DNA from: Candidatus Lernaella stagnicola | GTDB lineage: Bacteria; Lernaellota; Lernaellaia; Lernaellales; Lernaellaceae | Direction: 5' to 3' | NCBI GenBank assembly: GCA_030765525.1 | Contig: JAVCCK010000038.1 | Coordinates: 62,001 to 126,000, forward strand | Length of the DNA: 64,000 bases | Shown: piece by piece, positions 59,016 through 64,000 of the stretch | Layout of the letters: the number at the start of each line of letters is the position of its first letter | How positions within the stretch are numbered: position 1 is the first letter of the stretch | The notes under the pieces: model-generated | What the model was told of the DNA's origin: nothing | Databases searched by the model: none | The model's input: only the letters and a program-made list of their open reading frames with translations | Translations under genes and position numbers: made by a program

Positions 59016-60947
59016 ATGCGTGTCCTGGCAACGGTCGCGATGATCTTGATCGTAACGGCTTTTCCTGTCGTGGCGGCCGAGGGCGGTCCGGACGACTTTG
59101 GTTACGTATGGACGGACGCCGCGCCCTACCAATGGATCGACGCGGGCGCCGGTGAGTTGGTGACCTTCCCCAGTGAGGATTCGCTCGTCGGACCCTTTCC
59201 TATCGGCTTCGCGTTCGACTTCTACGGCGAGAAATTCGAGCAGTTCTACATCAGCAGCAACGGGCGCTTGGTGTTTGTGAACCAGCAGGAGACCTTCAAA
59301 ATCCCGTGCATTCCCAGCGAAAGCCCGTATCTGGCTTACATTGCCGCGTACTGGGATGACTTCGATCCCACCGTGGAAGGCGAAGCCTACTTTTTGGTAT
59401 TGGGTGAAGAACCCCAGCGTTTTCTGATCGTCGAATTTCGCGCCTTCCGCCACTGGAACACCGAGGATGACACCGTCACCGCACAGGTCATCCTTTCCGA
59501 AGAAACCAGCTACATCCTCTTGCAGTACCAAGATCCGTCCACCGAAGCCGGCGCGGGAGCGACCATCGGCCTGATGAGCCCGGTGGAGGAATTGGGCCTG
59601 TCCATCTCCTGCCGGCAAGCCGGACTGGTGCCCGCTTCTTCGTATTTGATCCGTCACCCTGCCTTTCTCGACCTGCGCGCGACCGATAGCTTCGTCGCCG
59701 CTGCGCCGGGCGATTCGTCCAGTTTCGAACTCAGCGTGCGTAACGCCACCGACGGACCGGCGACGATCACCTTCGACCTCGCCGGCAGCATGTGGCCGAT
59801 CTCCATCACGCCGCCCGCCGTTGATCTGGATCCCGGCGACACCGGCCTGATTACGGTGCAGGTCGACGTGCCGGGTGACGTCGATTTGTGGGATGTCGAC
59901 GCCGTCACTTTCGCGGCCGTCGCGACCGATGATCCTCTTACCGAAACCGCGCTGACCCTCACGACCTACGCCGGACCCGATTGGCAATTGCTCGAAGGCG
60001 TGCTGCCCGTCGCGTTTCAAGACCACGCTGTGGTGTCCGACGGCGAATGGATCTACGTGCTCTCCAACTACCTCGCGCCGGGTGTGTCGGGTGACTTCGT
60101 GCGCTTCAACCTCGCCGGTGACTTCGAAGTCCTCACGCCGCTGGAGCCCGCGGTGCATGTTAGCGACGGCGTCTACTTGTGGAACAAGCTCGTTTTCCTG
60201 GGCGGCATCGACGAATACGGCGACGTCACCGACGCGATGAACGTGTGGGATATCGCCGCGGGCGAATGGATCGAACAATACCGCTTGCCCGCGCCCACCA
60301 CCTGGGCCGCGACCGTCGTGCTCGACCAGGAGCTTTACGTCCTGGGCGGTTTTGACGGCCAGAAAACAAAAGACACCGTGTGGGTCTTCAACCCGGTGAA
60401 CGCCACGTGGCGGCGGGCGGCGTCGCTGCTCGAGCCGCGTCAACGGCCGCTGGCGGGTGTGGTGCAGGGCAAGATCATCGTGGCCGGCGGCTCCAACAGT
60501 CTGCCGCTGCGCACCGCCGAGATGTACGATCCGCAAAGCAATACGTGGACGGAGATTTCACCGCCGCCGCGCGATTTGGTCGGCAGCGCCGACTGCACGT
60601 GCAACGACCGTTTCTACGCCATCGGCGGCCAGCAAGCCGATCGAGCCTCCAACGTCGTCGTGGAATACGACCCGGCAACCGACGCTTGGACGTCCATCAG
60701 CCGTCTGCAAGCCGGTCGCTATTACCTCGAAGCCGACCTGCTCGACGGGCGCATCGTCGTGGCCGGCGGCATGGAAGCGCTGTTCATACCGACCGACAGC
60801 GCCGAGACGCTTGACCTGGATTGCGCCGATGAAATCGTGCCCGGCGACCGCGACTTCGGCACCGGGGATGACGACGACGACTCGACGCCGGACGATCTTG
60901 GCGGCGATGACGATGATGACGATGAAGAAGGATGCTGCGGCTGCTGA
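59016..60947 (+). CDS. Secreted Kelch-repeat protein with Asp-rich, Cys-Gly C-terminus
   Basis: A 643-residue exported protein with signal peptide MRVLATVAMILIVTAFPVVA. Residues 25-210 resemble a nidogen-like or PA14-like beta domain (GFAFDFYGEKFEQFYISSNG), then a CARDB-like Ig domain near 245-315, then Kelch repeats at 330-615 (LYVLGGFDG, IIVAGGSNS, FYAIGGQ, VVAGGMEALF). It ends in an Asp-rich linker and EEGCCGC, like the tail of the riboswitch-controlled protein. A surface or outer-membrane anchoring role for the Cys tail is inferred. GGAGG lies 3 bases before the ATG at 59016. Confidence 0.85.
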   Translation: MRVLATVAMILIVTAFPVVAAEGGPDDFGYVWTDAAPYQWIDAGAGELVTFPSEDSLVGPFPIGFAFDFYGEKFEQFYISSNGRLVFVNQQETFKIPCIPSESPYLAYIAAYWDDFDPTVEGEAYFLVLGEEPQRFLIVEFRAFRHWNTEDDTVTAQVILSEETSYILLQYQDPSTEAGAGATIGLMSPVEELGLSISCRQAGLVPASSYLIRHPAFLDLRATDSFVAAAPGDSSSFELSVRNATDGPATITFDLAGSMWPISITPPAVDLDPGDTGLITVQVDVPGDVDLWDVDAVTFAAVATDDPLTETALTLTTYAGPDWQLLEGVLPVAFQDHAVVSDGEWIYVLSNYLAPGVSGDFVRFNLAGDFEVLTPLEPAVHVSDGVYLWNKLVFLGGIDEYGDVTDAMNVWDIAAGEWIEQYRLPAPTTWAATVVLDQELYVLGGFDGQKTKDTVWVFNPVNATWRRAASLLEPRQRPLAGVVQGKIIVAGGSNSLPLRTAEMYDPQSNTWTEISPPPRDLVGSADCTCNDRFYAIGGQQADRASNVVVEYDPATDAWTSISRLQAGRYYLEADLLDGRIVVAGGMEALFIPTDSAETLDLDCADEIVPGDRDFGTGDDDDDSTPDDLGGDDDDDDEEGCCGC

Positions 60948-60956
60948 AACGTTCGG

Positions 60957-63152
60957 TCAGTCGCGCGCTTGGGCCGTGACGACGACGGCATTGGCCGGAA
61001 ACGCCGCGTAACGCACCGACGCCGCCTGCAAACCCCAACGCCGCAGATCGAGCTTGAACGCGGGGTTCATCACTTTTTCAGCATACTCGAGGACGAATTT
61101 CGGCGGTCGCACGCCGTCCAGACTGGCTTCCCGCAGGCGAAAGTAGACGTGGTCGCCCCGAAGTTCCAACGAGCCGCGCGCCTCGAGTTGCGGCTGCCAC
61201 CCCGGCAGCTTGACCTGCGCGCGAAGCAGCACGCCGTCGGACTCAACGATGAACTTCAGGTTGTCGAGGTTCTTGTTTTTCCGCGCCGCGTACTCCGCCA
61301 AGTGCTCGGCCGTCAGCATGAATTCGGCGTGGGCGCGCTTCGATTGATGGATCACCAAACGGTGCGCCACAGTCAACGCCGACCAATCGATGCGCGGCGC
61401 ATCGTAATAAAATCCGGCCTTGGCCACGCGCATGCCGCCGACCGGAAAATGCCCGACCTGCCACGCCAGAATCCCCGGCGTCGCGTTGGGATCGCACACC
61501 TGCCACGCAAATGCGACGGGCTTGCTGTCGCTCAGCGCTTGTTCGAACAACCGGCGTAGCACATTGCACGTCAGCGGCTCGCGCACCATGGCGGCACCGT
61601 CGAGATAGGCGATTTCACCGGCCGTGACACCGCCCGCGTCGACCACTTTGACCCGATAGAGATCACTGCGTTGCAGCGGTAGGTCCACAACTTCGAGGTG
61701 AAACACCGGCGCGAGGTCCCGGTTCAGGAAGGCCAACCACTCGTTCCTATGCTTGTGACTGAGAAACAAAAAGAGTTCGCGGTCCAACTTACTCAAAGCA
61801 TACGGCTTGAGCTTTTCCGGTTGTTGCACGAGTTGTTTGTGCTTCAAGCGCGTGCCGTAGGTTGCGTAATCGAACTCCGGCCCGAACTTGCGGTTGAATA
61901 CGATCGCGTCCGGCGCGGCGTTGTCTTCCAACCAACGCACAACGCGCGGCACGTCGTCTTCCGGCACCGGCTGCTGCAACGGCGAGAGACCGGTCCCGAA
62001 GGCGATCGTCATCGGTACCAGAAACGACAGCGCCAGCACCGGCGCCAGCAGCACGCCCGACCACGCCCAACCCCGGTCGACATAACGCAACAGCAGCGCC
62101 AGCGCCCAACCGCCGAGCAGAAACACCCACGGCGTCACCGGCACCAGAAAGCGCCAGTAGGTCGTCAGCCATTTCATCGTGTGCGCCGCGTAGAAAAAGA
62201 GGACGAAAGCGGCCAACACCGCCACGACGGCCCGCGCTGGGTCGTCAACCGCCCGCCACTTTTTCGCCGCCCGCGTCGCCAGGAACACCAAGCCGGCGCC
62301 CCACCCGGCCAACGCCGCCAGAAGCAGCGGCCAAAATACGAAAAATCGCCGCGAGCCACTCAGCCAGTGGCGCAACTTATCCCACGCGCCGAGCGAAACG
62401 TGCTCGCCCTCGTGGTACTTCTCGAGTTGCAGTTCGTTTACCAACCACGCGAAGGGTATGCGCTCGAACGTCGACCAGACCGCCAGCACCGCCAACACCG
62501 GCAACGTGCCCTTGAAGAAGGTCCACGTCACATACCAGGCGAGCTTCAGCGGCGGGCGCTTTTCGTCGGCGTGCAGGTGTTCGGCCAGCATCGCAAAAGC
62601 CATGACGATCGGAAAGGACAGCGCCGCCAACTGCCGCGTACTGAAGGAAATCGCGTACGCGAATCCCGCCCAGCCCAAACGTCGTGACCACGCCAAATCG
62701 ACGGCCAGCAGGATGAAAAACAACGCCACGGCGTCGGTGCGTCCGGTGGGAAAATGCTCGACCAGATAGGGCGACGCCGCCATCAGCGCGACACTCAACA
62801 AGCCGGCGACTTCGCCGAACCACCGCCGCCCCAGGCGATAGAGGAGCAGCAGGCAGCCGATCGTCGCCAGCAGGCCCGGTAAGCGCCCGGCAAAAGCGGT
62901 CGGGCCGAGCATCGCCCGCGCCGCCGCTTGCGCGTAGTACACCACCGGCGGCTTCATCACACGCCAGCCTGTCAGAAACGTATCGCCGCCGAGAATTTCG
63001 AGCGACGCCCGCCCGAACACGGCTTCGTCGACGATCGGCGCATGCAGCGACGCCGCGTACATATACACAGCGGCCGCGTAGAGCACGATGAGCGCCAGGC
63101 AGACCTGCACGACACGTTTCTGCAAGGGGCTGAGTTCGCGATGCGGATTCAT
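60957..63152 (-). CDS. PMT/ArnT-family (GT39-like) membrane glycosyltransferase
   Basis: A 731-residue multi-pass protein. N-terminal hydrophobic segment at about 14-33, then YMYAASLHAPIVDEAVFGRA, the first periplasmic loop with the acidic residues typical of GT-C fold enzymes, and about 11 membrane segments over the first 400 residues, followed by a large soluble domain. Such enzymes transfer sugars from a polyprenyl-phosphate donor to proteins or lipids. The frame is open upstream to 63650, but the ATG at 63152 is the natural start before the first hydrophobic segment. Convergent with the Kelch gene (9-base gap). Confidence 0.85.
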   Translation of the reverse strand: MNPHRELSPLQKRVVQVCLALIVLYAAAVYMYAASLHAPIVDEAVFGRASLEILGGDTFLTGWRVMKPPVVYYAQAAARAMLGPTAFAGRLPGLLATIGCLLLLYRLGRRWFGEVAGLLSVALMAASPYLVEHFPTGRTDAVALFFILLAVDLAWSRRLGWAGFAYAISFSTRQLAALSFPIVMAFAMLAEHLHADEKRPPLKLAWYVTWTFFKGTLPVLAVLAVWSTFERIPFAWLVNELQLEKYHEGEHVSLGAWDKLRHWLSGSRRFFVFWPLLLAALAGWGAGLVFLATRAAKKWRAVDDPARAVVAVLAAFVLFFYAAHTMKWLTTYWRFLVPVTPWVFLLGGWALALLLRYVDRGWAWSGVLLAPVLALSFLVPMTIAFGTGLSPLQQPVPEDDVPRVVRWLEDNAAPDAIVFNRKFGPEFDYATYGTRLKHKQLVQQPEKLKPYALSKLDRELFLFLSHKHRNEWLAFLNRDLAPVFHLEVVDLPLQRSDLYRVKVVDAGGVTAGEIAYLDGAAMVREPLTCNVLRRLFEQALSDSKPVAFAWQVCDPNATPGILAWQVGHFPVGGMRVAKAGFYYDAPRIDWSALTVAHRLVIHQSKRAHAEFMLTAEHLAEYAARKNKNLDNLKFIVESDGVLLRAQVKLPGWQPQLEARGSLELRGDHVYFRLREASLDGVRPPKFVLEYAEKVMNPAFKLDLRRWGLQAASVRYAAFPANAVVVTAQARD

Positions 63153-63335
63153 GTGGCGGGTTATACCGGAGCGTTGCCGCCACGGCAAGTTGACCGCAGC
63201 CTTTTTAGCGCAATGCCGGATCGACAAGCTCCGTCCCGTCGACCGGATGCCCCCCTCCGTGGATGTTATTTGATGATTGGTTTCCGCTTGGCTTCGTGAT
63301 ATGAAATGTACGTAATATGTTTTAAGAGAAGAATC

Positions 63336-64000
63336 ATGGAACGATATCGTATTTATGGATGTGGTGCGCTTGCCTTGTTTTTCTGCCTGACGCTCCTGGG
63401 TAGTTGCAGCTATGACGAATCCGAAGCCGAAATCAATGAAACCCACTATGCTTTGTCCGATGATCGCGGCGGCGAAATGCCGTCGGCATCGGTTGCCTAT
63501 CGCGGTTGGATGGTCGGCTTCAAAACCTTGGAAAGCGAACTCGCGGCGCTGATCTATTTCGATGACAACGGCGTCATTGTGGAAGAAGAAGTGCCTGCGC
63601 TGCAGGGGCCTGCCGGTCTTCTGACGGTTCATGCTCTGGACTCCGAGCACGCCTGGGCCGGCGGATGGGAAGGCCCGTTTGCCGAGCCGCAGGCCATCCT
63701 GCTCGCGCGGGACGAATGCGGCTGGCAGGTCGCGTTATCCAGTTCGCTTTGCGTGGGCATTTCCGCTTTCGATTTCCTGGACGACGAAAACGGCTGGGCG
63801 GTTTGCCGCTACCCGGGCCAGGCGATCGGATTTCGCTACCAAAGCGGCATCTGGACGCCGGTCAACAATCCGGGGCGCGATGCTTCGCTCGACATGGTGT
63901 ATTACGATGTTGGATTGCGCTCGGCGAACCACGCCTTTTTCGCCGGCATTTCATACGCCGCCAGCGGCTTGGCGGTGCTTCGTGAGGTTCGACAGGGTTT
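63336..64000 (+). CDS. Lipoprotein, partial, running off the right edge
   Basis: 221 codons from the ATG at 63336 remain open to the edge; AGAGAAG precedes it. It starts with a lipoprotein signal (CLTLLGSC near residue 24), then beta-rich sequence with repeated Trp-Gly patterns (HAWAGGWEGPF, ENGWAVCRYPG, HAFFAGISYAASG), which suggests a propeller of the BNR/YCF48-like kind. No family can be fixed from the fragment. Confidence 0.8.
   Translation, partial: MERYRIYGCGALALFFCLTLLGSCSYDESEAEINETHYALSDDRGGEMPSASVAYRGWMVGFKTLESELAALIYFDDNGVIVEEEVPALQGPAGLLTVHALDSEHAWAGGWEGPFAEPQAILLARDECGWQVALSSSLCVGISAFDFLDDENGWAVCRYPGQAIGFRYQSGIWTPVNNPGRDASLDMVYYDVGLRSANHAFFAGISYAASGLAVLREVRQG

Noticed and set aside
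57546-60536. Very long minus-strand frame (about 996 codons) extending through the Kelch gene region
   Set aside because: The part beyond 58865 is antisense to the real Kelch gene. The lipoprotein signal and AAGGAG ribosome site at 58865 mark the true start.
60957-63650. Long frame extending the glycosyltransferase N-terminus to 63650
   Set aside because: The extra N-terminal stretch is antisense to the partial lipoprotein gene and has no ribosome site or signal; the ATG at 63152 precedes the first hydrophobic segment.

Overview
The window is about 64 kb of high-GC bacterial chromosome with dense, short-spaced genes, many ATGA or GTGA stop/start overlaps and clear GGAGG-type ribosome sites. 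The organism is a diderm: FtsE/FtsX with an EnvC-like activator, Lgt and LspA, many lipoproteins and a Wzz-type polysaccharide copolymerase. An aldehyde:ferredoxin oxidoreductase-family enzyme with a MoaD-like partner, a hybrid-cluster protein, SelB and a YedF/DUF3343/cysteine desulfurase set point to an anaerobe or facultative anaerobe that uses selenium. This fits Desulfobacterota/Myxococcota-like or related uncultivated lineages, but I cannot place it from sequence alone. I saw no rRNA, tRNA or CRISPR array and no intact insertion sequence.

Layout. 1-2.8 kb: cell-division operon ftsE-ftsX-envC-like and the first codons of a fourth gene. 2.9-9.8 kb: Ig-fold lipoprotein, unknown membrane-anchored protein, radical SAM/SPASM enzyme, flippase-like membrane protein, ribF and pyrimidine-nucleoside phosphorylase. 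9.9-17.5 kb: secreted carbohydrate-active genes, a GH36-type lipoprotein, and a cobalamin riboswitch driving a secreted protein and a beta-propeller lipoprotein. 17.5-25.9 kb: TPR-like protein and the pyrimidine operon pyrG-carA-carB, in which pyrG carries an N-terminal helix-turn-helix domain. 25.9-28.2 kb: an AT-richer accessory island with a sigma factor, a small protein, an ImmA/IrrE peptidase and a small basic protein. 28.3-30.4 kb: type III glutamine synthetase. 30.8-38.6 kb: polysaccharide copolymerase pair, DUF3108-like protein and a five-gene operon with an ABC-2 exporter. 38.8-44.7 kb: lspA-lgt-lipoprotein, MoaD-like protein, AOR with a lysine-rich tail, and a beta-lactamase-fold serine hydrolase. 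45-48.2 kb: nitrosative-stress module of Rrf2 regulator, Fe-S protein, YgbA-like protein and Hcp. 48.3-58.9 kb: FHA protein, transglutaminase-like lipoprotein, the selenium cluster, Nudix hydrolase and several lipoproteins. 59-64 kb: Kelch-repeat secreted protein, PMT-family glycosyltransferase and a partial lipoprotein.

The most notable items are: (1) the HTH-CTP synthase fusion heading the carA-carB operon; (2) a B12-riboswitch-controlled pair of exported proteins that looks like a cobalamin capture system built on acidic linkers; (3) a recurring architecture in which Asp-rich linkers sit next to a terminal cysteine, either the N-terminal lipobox Cys or a C-terminal Cys/Gly tail; (4) the AT-rich sigma factor/ImmA island; (5) lysine-rich C-terminal tails on unrelated proteins, most strikingly on the AOR-family enzyme.
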